Positions 27,083-35,617 of a DNA stretch of 64,000 bases are shown piece after piece. Location of the stretch: assembly GCA_937901445.1 (NCBI GenBank), contig CALDHY010000021.1, positions 1 to 64,000 on the forward strand. The letters run 5' to 3'. The stretch is from an uncultured Selenomonadales bacterium. GTDB lineage: Bacteria; Bacillota; Negativicutes; Selenomonadales; Selenomonadaceae. Under the pieces are notes generated by a model. It searched no databases and had not been told where the DNA came from. It saw nothing but the letters and a program-made list of their open reading frames with translations. The translations under genes and the position numbers were made by a program. Position 1 is the stretch's first letter, and each line of letters begins with the position of its first letter.

Positions 27083-29083
27083 TTAACCGTTAATTGTCAT
27101 CAGCATATGTAAAGATTCATCAGCGGGTCTGTAGGGATTATCCGGGTCAAAGAAAGTATCTTTCAGCTCTTCAATGTTGAAAATGCTGTACACGCTGCCT
27201 TCGGCAAAAGTAGCCTCGACTTCTTCAGGTGTAGCGTCGTTGAATTGAACTTCACCGCGAACGCTCCTTTGATTTTCCGGAATGGTTGCATCTTGCCCGT
27301 ACTCCGGATTATATTCGGTTTTCACGTACAGTTTAAAGGGAATGATATTGCCATTAGAATTTTTAAGGCGTTCATTATACATATTTTTATTTGTGTATTT
27401 TCCGTGATCTATTTCGATAAAACCTGATTCAGATTTAGTTTTCAAAGTTTTGAAAGATTTTGCTACAACAAAGCCTTTAAATCTGTGTCCGTTGGGAACG
27501 ATAACAACGGGGCTGTTTGGCGCGTAAATTGCGCCGCAAAAATCAGCGTTAAGATTTAAAATGACAGGCTTTGACATTCTGTACTGTGTACGAACTTTCG
27601 GGCGTTGCAAGCCGTTATAATCTGCAGGTATGCCGTCCTTTTTTTCTTTTTGCGTCAAGAAAAGGTTATCCGCGTTTGTTTCGGGACCTTCATAGAAGAA
27701 AATAATCGGGCGATAAATTATCTGTTCATCGGTATGATATTTTTCCGGCGCGGTTATTGGAATTGGATTTCCATTATCATCATCATCCATCCAATTTGAT
27801 TCGTTTATGCTGATAATAATTTGGTGGACTGTATCCAGCGTGCTTTGTTTTTGACTTGGTCCCAAGTACGACCACATTGGCTCACTTTCAATTCTTGCCC
27901 ACAAAGGTACATAATAGTAATTTCCGGATTCATCTTCGTTGCCGTCTTTATCCAATTTCTTTGCAATGGAAGGAAAAGCTTCATAGAAATTAATAAAGCC
28001 GTGTATCCTTGTATTGGCTGTAAAGTCGTTGGCAGAATTTTTATATTGATATACTTTTGTTACATCTTCAGGAACTTTGTAGCCAATATCCCAATCTGCA
28101 ACGCTGTAGTTCCAGCCGTTTCTCCACGTAAAGCCGAAATCTTGCGCCCAGTCCAGATTTATTGATTCAATTTCTTGCCAACCCCATTGCTTTTTGCCGT
28201 TAGCATCCGTTTTAAATGCCGATCCGTAATCCTGATATTTACCGGAGTCCAGATTTTTTCCGAGAACTGTTTGAGTAACCAAAACGTCCACAGGCTCTCT
28301 TCTAAATTCATCGTTTGCAGTGTAGTAAATGTTTTTGCCCGGTTCTTTGTAATGGTTCCATTTGCCGGTAAACAAAGTTTTTTGTCCGCTTGCGTTTTGA
28401 TATGCTAAACGAGCATCGGAATATGTATATACGGTTACGCCGTTTTTTACTTCTGTTACATTTATGTTTTGATAGCGATTCTGAACTTCCCAGTTACCGG
28501 TGATAACATTTTTAACTTTCAATGCTTCAAGCGGGGCAATTATACTTTGACTGACTTTAGCAACCGCCTTGACGTGGAGCGGCATTTCGCCAAAATTATT
28601 TAAAATGCTGAAAAGGTGTTGCACTTGCCCGCGCAGTTCAACTTCGTAGTACATCGGGTAAAGAAAATAATTTTGAGTAGCCGTATCTGTTGCGCTCGTC
28701 AATTTTGAATTTCTGTAAGAATGACGCTCAAAAAAATTTGTTTCATTTCTGAAAGGCTCATATGCAAAATTTTTTTCGGCGTAAGCTAAAGCAACTTCGT
28801 CGCCGTTGGCGTCTTTTGCTATTGGAATTTCTGAATAACCGCTCGGAACCTTATTGACGAAATCGTAAGATAAAACTGTATTTGCGTCTGCTTCCTCAAG
28901 TATTTCGCTGACTCCTGCCAAAACGGCAGCGTCTGCGGCATTTTGCAAGCGCGACTGATTGATAAACCACCAACCAAATTCTACAACCGCCGCCACAAAC
29001 ATAAAAAGCGTTGGTACAGCTATTGCGAAAAAAATTAACGCTTGCCCTTTTTGTAATTTATTCTTAAAAAATTTTTTCAACAT
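27083..29083 (-). CDS. tadG: TadG-like pseudopilin/pilus-associated protein
   Basis: Large extracytoplasmic protein with a TadE/TadG N-terminus: LQKGQALIFFAIAVPTLFMFVAAVVEFGWWFINQSRLQNAADAAVLAGV. It has one N-terminal helix (about 15-37) that resembles a prepilin helix, with Gln-Ala in place of the usual Gly-hydrophobic-Thr/Val-Glu. The remaining about 600 residues are rich in Tyr, Asn and Asp with no domain I can name. In other tad systems TadG is thought to anchor or tip the pilus. It is encoded opposite to the rest of the locus and has its own promoter. The ATG at 29081-29083 follows GGAGGTGA. Confidence 0.82.
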   Translation of the reverse strand: MLKKFFKNKLQKGQALIFFAIAVPTLFMFVAAVVEFGWWFINQSRLQNAADAAVLAGVSEILEEADANTVLSYDFVNKVPSGYSEIPIAKDANGDEVALAYAEKNFAYEPFRNETNFFERHSYRNSKLTSATDTATQNYFLYPMYYEVELRGQVQHLFSILNNFGEMPLHVKAVAKVSQSIIAPLEALKVKNVITGNWEVQNRYQNINVTEVKNGVTVYTYSDARLAYQNASGQKTLFTGKWNHYKEPGKNIYYTANDEFRREPVDVLVTQTVLGKNLDSGKYQDYGSAFKTDANGKKQWGWQEIESINLDWAQDFGFTWRNGWNYSVADWDIGYKVPEDVTKVYQYKNSANDFTANTRIHGFINFYEAFPSIAKKLDKDGNEDESGNYYYVPLWARIESEPMWSYLGPSQKQSTLDTVHQIIISINESNWMDDDDNGNPIPITAPEKYHTDEQIIYRPIIFFYEGPETNADNLFLTQKEKKDGIPADYNGLQRPKVRTQYRMSKPVILNLNADFCGAIYAPNSPVVIVPNGHRFKGFVVAKSFKTLKTKSESGFIEIDHGKYTNKNMYNERLKNSNGNIIPFKLYVKTEYNPEYGQDATIPENQRSVRGEVQFNDATPEEVEATFAEGSVYSIFNIEELKDTFFDPDNPYRPADESLHMLMTING

Positions 29084-29130
29084 TTTAGCTCACCTCCGAC
29101 ACACAATCATTAAGTATACGGCTTTTACAA

Positions 29131-29159
29131 ATTTTAACGCAGGCGTTATAGATTGTCAA
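29131..29159 (-). promoter_or_regulatory. Promoter of tadG
   Basis: On the minus strand TTGACA (complement of 29154-29159), a 17-base spacer and TAAAAT (complement of 29131-29136). Both hexamers and the spacing equal those of the rightward tad promoter at 17716-17744, though the inverted repeat is not repeated here. Confidence 0.75.
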
Positions 29160-29184
29160 TTTTTGATATAAATGAAGGTAAACA

Positions 29185-29208
29185 AAAAAGCCCGCCTTTC
29201 GACGGGTT
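29185..29208 (-). terminator. Terminator of the glycosyltransferase pair
   Basis: On the minus strand CCCGTC-GAAA-GGCGGG then CTTTTTT. An identical element follows pgi at 31500-31524. Confidence 0.85.
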
Positions 29209-29223
29209 AAAAAATTTTTATAT

Positions 29224-30324
29224 TTACAAAATATTTTTATTCTGCAGATTTTGAATTTGATTTAATTTTTGTTGAAGTTGTTGAATTTGCGCTTGTTGTT
29301 GTCGAATTAAATTTTGTTGCTGTATCAGATTGACGTTAAAAACATTCATTCTGTTGAAAAGAAACGCGGTAAGCGCGGTTTTATCTTCAATCTGTTCCAA
29401 TTCTCGGCGAATTAAACCGTCCAGCTGATAAGCCGGAATTTGTGTATAAAGTTTGAGAAGGCAGTTAATATGATTTCTGGCAAAAAAATCAAAAACTTTA
29501 TACTTGTATTGAGGATTTTTTTGGAAAAAATCAAATCTTTGCATAAAAGCATCCAATATTGGTATTCCATTGAACAATGAATTGCCTCTGCGTCCTATAA
29601 GTTCCTCAGGTTGTAAAACTTTTCTTACAATAGAATTTGGAGTTTGACGATAGATATAAAAAACATTAGGCACATTGAGAAAAGTTTCAGATAACAACAA
29701 AACATAAAAAATGAAGATAGCATCTTCGGTAAAATTAAGATCGGGGAATGAAATATCATTTTTCAAGATAAAGTCTCGCCTAAATAAATAATTCCAAGGG
29801 GCTGTCCAAATCTTGGCATTAACATAATCCTCAACTCTATCAACTAAATTTTTTGAAAGCATTGTCGGTTGTTTAACTGCCACTTTTTTTGCAAAATCAT
29901 TGATAGTAAATGCAGTTTGATTATTAATAATTCCATCGGGAGCATCATAAAATTTTAAGCAATGAATAACTTCGGGATTAAATTTTTCAACAATATCAAA
30001 AAGTTCCTCAAGTGCGGCAGGCATTATAATATCATCGCTGTCAACAAACATCACATATTCGCCGCGTGAGAGCCTTATACCGGTATTTCGTGGCACAGCC
30101 GCACCGCCGGAATTGAATTGAGAGCAAACAAGCTTAATCTTCCCTGTTTTCAAATATTTTTCGACAATATCGCAACTGTTATCAGTACTGCAATCATCAA
30201 CTACAATAACTTCAAAATCTTTGAAAGTCTGCGCGAGGATACTGTCTAAACATTCGCCAATATATTTTTCGGTGTTGTACATTGGAATAATAATAGAAAT
30301 TGCGGGAATTGTTTTCGTCGTCAA
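29224..30324 (-). CDS. GT2 family glycosyltransferase (second of pair)
   Basis: GT-A fold family 2 glycosyltransferase of 366 residues, probably adding a sugar to a surface polysaccharide, glycan or flagellin. Seen: ISIIIPMYNTEKYIGECLDSILAQTFKDFEVIVVDDCSTDNS, the DxD-like VDSDD, and a C-terminal region ending in a Gln/Asn-rich, probably coiled-coil tail (IRQQQAQIQQLQQKLNQ). The TTG at 30322-30324 follows AGGAGGCAGAG. It lies 14 bases after its paralogue. The first about 45 and last about 65 residues of the two are nearly the same, while the middle differs. Confidence 0.88.
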   Translation of the reverse strand: MTTKTIPAISIIIPMYNTEKYIGECLDSILAQTFKDFEVIVVDDCSTDNSCDIVEKYLKTGKIKLVCSQFNSGGAAVPRNTGIRLSRGEYVMFVDSDDIIMPAALEELFDIVEKFNPEVIHCLKFYDAPDGIINNQTAFTINDFAKKVAVKQPTMLSKNLVDRVEDYVNAKIWTAPWNYLFRRDFILKNDISFPDLNFTEDAIFIFYVLLLSETFLNVPNVFYIYRQTPNSIVRKVLQPEELIGRRGNSLFNGIPILDAFMQRFDFFQKNPQYKYKVFDFFARNHINCLLKLYTQIPAYQLDGLIRRELEQIEDKTALTAFLFNRMNVFNVNLIQQQNLIRQQQAQIQQLQQKLNQIQNLQNKNIL

Positions 30325-30338
30325 AAAATCTCTGCCTC

Positions 30339-31436
30339 CTAAATTGATTTTTGAATTTGTTGAATTTGTTGAATTTGTGATTGTAACTGCTTAATCTGCG
30401 CCTGTTGTTGGCGAATTAAATTTTGTTGCTGTATCAGATTGACGTTGAAAACATTCATTCTGTTGAAAAGAAAAGCTGTAAGCGCGGTTTTATCTTCAAT
30501 CTGTTCAAGTTCGCGGCGAATTAAGCCGTCCAACTGATGAGGCGGAACTTTTGTATAAAGCTGGAGCAGTGCATATATTCCGCCGTGAATTGTAAAAAAT
30601 TCAAAAATAGTATACTTGCTGCGCGGGTCATTTGCAAATTCGCTTAATCCATTGAGAAATTTATCCAGTATACCGACAGATTTAAAAATATCTCCGGCTC
30701 TTCGATTAATAAGCTTATCTGTTGGCAAAGTTTCTTTGCTATTTGAATCCTGCCGAATTCTCCATACGTAAAAAGTATCCGGCACAAGTAAAATTTTTTT
30801 TGCGGTAAAAAGAATCAAGAGGCTAAATAAAAAATCGTCTGCAATTTTTAAATTGGAAAATTTGAAGTCATGTTCCATAATAAATTTTCGCTCAATAAGA
30901 TGAGTCCAGGGCTCCCAACGGAATTTCATATTTACAAGAGGTTGAATGCGCTCAAGAACATTTTCTGACATAAAACTAGGGGGGGTAGGCGGATATAAGC
31001 TTACTTCCTGAAGAAATTTTTTATCAGTTGTTACGGTATTTTCAGGAGCTTTATAGTATCTGTCACAATGTATAACTTCCGGTTGAAATTTTTCTACCAT
31101 TTGATTTAAAACTTCAAAAGCCGTTGATACTATGGCATCATCACTGTCCATAAAGAAAATATATTTGCCTAATGAAATTCTTAAACCAATATTTCTGGGA
31201 GTTCCTGCGCCGCCGGAATTAATTTTGGAACGCACAAGTTGCAGTTTACCATCAAATTTTGGAATGTAACTTTCAACAATCGCCGCGCTGTTATCTGTCG
31301 AGCAATCGTCAACTACGATAACTTCAAAATCTGTAAAAGTCTGCGCGAGTATACTGTCTAAGCATTCGCCAATATATTTTTCAGTGTTGTACATTGGAAT
31401 AATAACCGAAATTGCGGGGATAGTTCTGTTTGCCAA
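30339..31436 (-). CDS. GT2 family glycosyltransferase (first of pair)
   Basis: Paralogue of the next gene, 365 residues, with ISVIIPMYNTEKYIGECLDSILAQTFTDFEVIVVDDCSTDNS and MDSDD as the donor-binding motifs. The C-terminal IEDKTALTAFLFNRMNVFNVNLIQQQNLIRQQQAQIKQL tail matches the paralogue almost exactly, down to the DNA. The acceptor-side middle (about 110-265) is different, so the two probably act on different acceptors or donors. The TTG at 31434-31436 follows AAAGGAAG. The substrate cannot be read from sequence. Confidence 0.88.
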   Translation of the reverse strand: MANRTIPAISVIIPMYNTEKYIGECLDSILAQTFTDFEVIVVDDCSTDNSAAIVESYIPKFDGKLQLVRSKINSGGAGTPRNIGLRISLGKYIFFMDSDDAIVSTAFEVLNQMVEKFQPEVIHCDRYYKAPENTVTTDKKFLQEVSLYPPTPPSFMSENVLERIQPLVNMKFRWEPWTHLIERKFIMEHDFKFSNLKIADDFLFSLLILFTAKKILLVPDTFYVWRIRQDSNSKETLPTDKLINRRAGDIFKSVGILDKFLNGLSEFANDPRSKYTIFEFFTIHGGIYALLQLYTKVPPHQLDGLIRRELEQIEDKTALTAFLFNRMNVFNVNLIQQQNLIRQQQAQIKQLQSQIQQIQQIQKSI

Positions 31437-31469
31437 TTTAAACTTCCTTTCTAAAAATATTTCTGCGCT

Positions 31470-31498
31470 AATTTATCACAGGTTGAAAATTTATGCAA
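31470..31498 (-). promoter_or_regulatory. Promoter of the glycosyltransferase pair
   Basis: On the minus strand TTGCAT (complement of 31493-31498), spacer 17, TAAATT (complement of 31470-31475). Confidence 0.55.
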
Positions 31499-31499
31499 C

Positions 31500-31524
31500 A
31501 AAAAAGCCCGCCTTTCGACGGGTT
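31500..31524 (-). terminator. Terminator after pgi
   Basis: CCCGTC-GAAA-GGCGGG stem with a T-run on the minus strand, 28 bases past the pgi stop codon. Confidence 0.85.
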
Positions 31525-31552
31525 GAAAAAAATTTATTTAGTCGCGCAGATT

Positions 31553-33019
31553 TTATTTTGAGTTTTTGAGTTCCTGAAGTTTCGGCCCCATAATTTTCTT
31601 GTAAGCCTCAACGCCGGGCTGATTGAATGCGTCAACGTTTGCAAGTTCGCCTTCATAAGCAACGGACATTGCCAACATATATAAAAGTTCGCCGAGATGA
31701 TATTCATTGAGTTCCGGAAGTGTAAAGCAAGCGTTAAAGCGTTTGTTTGACTTGAGAGCGTCCGCGTTGGATTGACGCGCAACTTCAAGGGCTTCACTCA
31801 TTGTAACGCCGGAAATATCAGCAAGTTTTTTAGTTTCAGGGAAAACATTTGGAATTACATAATCATCAGCCCAATTTTGAACTTTGATGAACTGTACAAC
31901 TTTATCAAGCGCGCCTTCTTGGTGTTGTTGAGTTTGTGAATGCATGTCAGTTGTACCTACTGCAACCAGCGGCGTACGCCCGTAACAAACTTCTTTGCCG
32001 TCTTTGTCAAACTGTTTGCCGAGTGATTCTGCCAAAAGTTGAATGTACCATTCTGAAGTAGATTTAAGATAATCGCCGTAAGGCATCATAACTTCAATAT
32101 TGCGCCCGTGTTTTTGATAGGCGGCAAATTTAAGCGCGGCGTTAAGCATTGCGGGATTTTCAAAAAGATTTTCATTCTTGCAAGCTTCGTCCATATCGCG
32201 CGCGCCTTCAAGGAATTTTTCAATATCAATACCGATAACGGCGGCAGTAACTAAGCCGACTTCACAGAAAATTGAAAAACGCCCGCCGACTCCGTCCGGA
32301 ACTGCGAATTGTTGCCAGCCGTTGTCAACTGCAAGTTGTTTCAAAATGGTTTTCTTTTCCATATTGGGATCTGTAACGGCTACAATTTCAATTTCGATGT
32401 TTGCAGCTTTTTTGAGTTCGTCAAGAATAACCATAAAGTTACTCATTGTGTCGAGCGTGCCGCCGCTTTTTGAAATACAAATTAAGCAAACTTTGAGGTT
32501 GCGTTTTTCGTGCGATTCGGTAACGCCCGCAAGAAATTTAATGTGGTTGATAATGTCACGAGTGCGGCGCGTGTCGATATTTTGTCCGCTAAAATAAACG
32601 CGCGGTAAGCCGTTGCGTTCTTCTTTAGTTTTGGCGTTCCAAAATTCGCCGGCGAAAACGTCAAACAAAACTTTATTGCCCAAGAAAGAGCCGCCAATAC
32701 CGAGCGAAATTACAACGTCAATATTGTTGCGCAAGTGTTCGGTAAAATCGTGGAGGCGTTTAATACTTGCGGGCGAATTGAGATTGAGTTTGCCGTTTTC
32801 TTCGGTAATGTAAGGCAGTTTAGAAAAATAAACTTTTTCGGGCGTGCCGTCTTTAGAAAGGTGCGCCTTGATAACGCCGCTGTCGCGCATAACTTTCATT
32901 GCTTCATGAGCTTTTTTGAGGTCTTCGCTGTAGCTGTCGAGGTCGGCTTGAGTAACTTTACCTTCGCCAAAAAGATTATCATAATCAAAAGTGAATCCGC
33001 TTTTTAAAGTTAAAGCCAT
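31553..33019 (-). CDS. pgi: Glucose-6-phosphate isomerase
   Basis: Interconverts glucose-6-phosphate and fructose-6-phosphate in the cytosol. Seen: VISLGIGGSFLGNKV, the sugar-phosphate loop CISKSGGTLDTMSNF (SIS-like), GGRFSIFCEVGLVTAAVIGIDI (PGI signature region), and the Gln/Glu/His-containing MHSQTQQHQEGALDK and Lys in the C-terminal part. 488 residues is slightly short versus E. coli (549) and close to Firmicute/clostridial forms. Last gene of the manB-pgm-flavoprotein-pgi run, which together supplies glucose-1-phosphate and other hexose phosphates to surface-sugar synthesis. Confidence 0.95.
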   Translation of the reverse strand: MALTLKSGFTFDYDNLFGEGKVTQADLDSYSEDLKKAHEAMKVMRDSGVIKAHLSKDGTPEKVYFSKLPYITEENGKLNLNSPASIKRLHDFTEHLRNNIDVVISLGIGGSFLGNKVLFDVFAGEFWNAKTKEERNGLPRVYFSGQNIDTRRTRDIINHIKFLAGVTESHEKRNLKVCLICISKSGGTLDTMSNFMVILDELKKAANIEIEIVAVTDPNMEKKTILKQLAVDNGWQQFAVPDGVGGRFSIFCEVGLVTAAVIGIDIEKFLEGARDMDEACKNENLFENPAMLNAALKFAAYQKHGRNIEVMMPYGDYLKSTSEWYIQLLAESLGKQFDKDGKEVCYGRTPLVAVGTTDMHSQTQQHQEGALDKVVQFIKVQNWADDYVIPNVFPETKKLADISGVTMSEALEVARQSNADALKSNKRFNACFTLPELNEYHLGELLYMLAMSVAYEGELANVDAFNQPGVEAYKKIMGPKLQELKNSK

Positions 33020-33044
33020 TGAAAAAACTCCCTTCGGTCGTTTT

Positions 33045-33121
33045 TAAGGGCTAAGAATTAAGGATTAAGGGTTAAGGATTTTTTATTTCCATAGCCCTTA
33101 TCCCTTATCCCTTAGTCCTTA
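33045..33121. repeat. Heptamer array H with both arms, between the flavoprotein gene and pgi
   Basis: On the minus strand the flavoprotein stop TAA is followed by GGACTAAGGGATAAGGGATAAGG units. An AAATAAAAAA turn and the complementary arm (CCTTAACCCTTAATCCTTAATTC) follow, then the pgi leader. Confidence 0.88.
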
Positions 33122-33736
33122 TCTGATAAAATGAGTAGGTGTCCAATTTTCCTTTTCGGGCAAGCCGAATTTTTCTTTACCGAGTGCAATACTTTTCATT
33201 AAGAAAACCATATTTCTTGCAAGTGTACGCATAGTTTGCATACCTTCCAAATCTTTTTCGGCGTCGCCGGGAACCAAGCCGTAAACCATATTCCAATATT
33301 GACTGGAGGCAACAGGCATATTTGAAATTGTAAAATATTTATTCATTTCGTCGAAAGTTGAAGACGAACCGCCGCGCCGAGAAATTACAACGCTTGCACC
33401 AACTTTCATAGTTTTATCAAAAAGCGTGCTGAAAAATAATCTGTCCATAAAAGTTATAGTAGTGCCTGCCGCTGACGCAAAATAAACCGGCGTACCAACT
33501 ACCAAGCCGTCAGCTTGTTCAAAGAGCGGCGCAGTTTCATTTACAATATCGTTGAAAATACATTTGCCGGTTTCCTTACATTTTCTGCAAGCAATGCAAC
33601 CGCGCACGGCTTTATTTCCAACTTGTACCAAATTTGTTTCGACGCCTTCCGCTTGAAAGATTTTAATCATTTCGTTGAGGGCGGCAGCGGTGTTGCCGTT
33701 GGAATGTGGCGAGCCGTTAATCAGTAAAACCTTCAT
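33119..33736 (-). CDS. Iron-sulfur flavoprotein / NADPH-dependent FMN reductase family
   Basis: 205-residue flavodoxin-fold protein. The FMN phosphate loop is INGSPHSNGNTAAAL at the N-terminus, followed by a compact cysteine motif CIACRKCKETGKC (about 48-60) as in iron-sulfur flavoproteins. GTPVYFASAAGTTITFMDRLFF and SRRGGSSSTFDEMNKYF follow. It probably moves electrons between a ferredoxin-type or NAD(P)H donor and small acceptors; the substrate is unknown. It is inserted between two sugar-phosphate genes in the same direction, with repeat arrays on both sides. Confidence 0.85.
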   Translation of the reverse strand: MKVLLINGSPHSNGNTAAALNEMIKIFQAEGVETNLVQVGNKAVRGCIACRKCKETGKCIFNDIVNETAPLFEQADGLVVGTPVYFASAAGTTITFMDRLFFSTLFDKTMKVGASVVISRRGGSSSTFDEMNKYFTISNMPVASSQYWNMVYGLVPGDAEKDLEGMQTMRTLARNMVFLMKSIALGKEKFGLPEKENWTPTHFIR

Positions 33737-33792
33737 TAAGTTAATCCCCTAAAAATTATTTTAAAAAAGTCCCCCGCCGCAACGAGAGACTT

Positions 33793-33871
33793 TGTAGTGG
33801 GATAGTGGGGTGGTGTTGTAGTAGTGTAGTAAAAACTATCACACTACCGCACTATCAAACTATCACACTAC
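33793..33871. repeat. Octamer array I with both arms, anchored on the pgm stop
   Basis: On the minus strand the end of pgm reads GTAGTG-TGA-TAG, so the array overlaps the last codons and the stop. Period-8 units, a TTTTTACTACACTACTACAA turn and the opposite arm follow. The arms are about 36 bases each and largely complementary. Confidence 0.88.
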
Positions 33872-35476
33872 AGACGCTACAATATCTTGAGCTTCTTTTT
33901 GAATTTGTTTAAGGTGGTCTTCACTTACAAAACTTTCAGCGTAAACTTTGCACATATCTTCAGTGCCGGAAGGACGCGCCGCAAACCAGCCTTTGTCAGT
34001 AACAACTTTCAAGCCGCCAATAGATGCGCCGTTGCCGGGAGCCTTTGTAAATTTGCCGGTAATTGGGGCCCCTGCAAGCGTATCAGCTTTAAGATTTTCG
34101 GGCGAAAGTTTACCGAGTGCAGATTTTTGTTCGGGAGTTGCAGGCGTGTCTTTACGTGCATAGTAGAAAGTGCCGAATTTGTCTGTAAGTTCTTTGTGGT
34201 GTTCTGAAGGATTCTTGCCGGTTTTGGCGGTAATTTCAATGGCGAGCAAGTCCATAATGATACCGTCTTTGTCAGTCGTCCAAACGCTGGCATCTTTGCA
34301 GAGGAAGGACGCGCCCGCAGATTCTTCGCCGCCAAATCCCATTGAGCCGTCAAATAAGCCGTCAACAAACCATTTAAAGCCAACAGGAACTTCACAAAGT
34401 TTGCGCCCAATGTCAGCCGCTACTTTATCAATCAATGAACTTGAAACTAAAGTTTTGCCGACCATTGCGTCTTTGCTCCAGCCTTCGCGGTGTGTGAACA
34501 AATAGCGAATTGCAACCGCCAAATAATGGTTAGGATTCATCAAGCCTTGCGGCGTTACGATTCCGTGTCTGTCATAGTCAGTATCGTTGCCAAATGCAAT
34601 GTCATATTTATCTTTCAAGGCAATTAAATTAGCCATTGCGAACGGCGATGAGCAGTCCATTCTAATTTTGCCGTCATGGTCGGGCGGCATAAATGAAAAT
34701 GTGTAGTCAATGTTAGGATTGACAACTTTGATTGGATTTTTAATTTTGTAAGTTTCGTTGATTAAATCCCAGTAGAAAATACCGCTGCCGCCGAGCGGGT
34801 CTGCGCCGACATTCAAGCCGCTGTTAATAACTGCGTCCATATCGATAACGCGGGCGAGTGCGTCAACGTACGGTTTCATATAATCCATAAAATGAACGTT
34901 ATCAAGTTTAATGGCGCGTTCAAATGGAATACGTTTAATTTTGTCAACGCCTTCTTTAATCAATTCGTTGGCGCGGTTTTGAATTATTTTTGTAGTTTCT
35001 GCGCTTGCAGGTCCGCCGGTTGTCGGGTCGTATTTAATACCGCCGTCAGTAGGTGGATTGTGCGAAGGCGTAATAACGATACCGTCAGCTTTTTTGGCTT
35101 CTTTGCGTTCGTAGTTATGAGCAAGAATAATTCTTGAAACAACGGGCGTTGGAACAGGTTTAAAATCTTCCTGCAAAATAATTTCAACGTCATTAGCCGC
35201 CAAAACTTCAACGCAAGTGCGGAGCGCGGGTTCTGAAAGTGCGTGAGTATCTGCGCCAATGTACAAAGGACCGGTTACGCCTTCAGTTTTGCGGTATTCG
35301 GCTACAGCCTTTGCAATGGCGGCAATATGAGTATCGTTAAAGCTGTGAAGTTTGGAGCTGCCTCTGTGTCCTGAAGTGCCGAATGCAACGCCCTGAACTT
35401 TATTTTTGGGGTCGGGTGCAAGTGTGTAATAATCGCTGATTAACGACGGAAGGTTTACAACGTTTTTCTTCTCCAT
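33863..35476 (-). CDS. pgm: Phosphoglucomutase (alpha-D-glucose specific)
   Basis: Interconverts glucose-1-phosphate and glucose-6-phosphate. 537 residues, E. coli Pgm type: [13 protein letters not shown] near the N-terminus, the phosphoserine loop [14 protein letters not shown], metal-binding [12 protein letters not shown], sugar-binding [10 protein letters not shown] and the C-terminal [16 protein letters not shown] phosphate site. It begins with ATG at 35474-35476 preceded by GGAGGA. A second phosphohexomutase of a different subfamily lies directly upstream, so the two likely serve different sugars. Confidence 0.95.
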   Translation of the reverse strand: MEKKNVVNLPSLISDYYTLAPDPKNKVQGVAFGTSGHRGSSKLHSFNDTHIAAIAKAVAEYRKTEGVTGPLYIGADTHALSEPALRTCVEVLAANDVEIILQEDFKPVPTPVVSRIILAHNYERKEAKKADGIVITPSHNPPTDGGIKYDPTTGGPASAETTKIIQNRANELIKEGVDKIKRIPFERAIKLDNVHFMDYMKPYVDALARVIDMDAVINSGLNVGADPLGGSGIFYWDLINETYKIKNPIKVVNPNIDYTFSFMPPDHDGKIRMDCSSPFAMANLIALKDKYDIAFGNDTDYDRHGIVTPQGLMNPNHYLAVAIRYLFTHREGWSKDAMVGKTLVSSSLIDKVAADIGRKLCEVPVGFKWFVDGLFDGSMGFGGEESAGASFLCKDASVWTTDKDGIIMDLLAIEITAKTGKNPSEHHKELTDKFGTFYYARKDTPATPEQKSALGKLSPENLKADTLAGAPITGKFTKAPGNGASIGGLKVVTDKGWFAARPSGTEDMCKVYAESFVSEDHLKQIQKEAQDIVASVV

Positions 35477-35510
35477 TAAAAAATCCTCCTCTAAATTTTG
35501 TTACACAAAA

Positions 35511-35617
35511 TAGGGGCTAAGAATTAAGGATTAAGGATTAAGGATTAAAGACTAAGGATTTTTAATTTCCTTAGCCCCTAGTCCTTAGTCCCTAGCCCTT
35601 GGTCCCTATTCCCTAAT
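35511..35617. repeat. Heptamer array J with both arms, between manB and pgm
   Basis: On the minus strand the array starts inside the last manB codons (ATTAGGGAATAG, where TAG is the stop) and continues through GGGACCAAGGGCTAGGGACT and more. A GGAAATTAAAAATCC turn and a complementary arm of about 45 bases follow. It is the longest array here, at about 107 bases. Confidence 0.9.
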
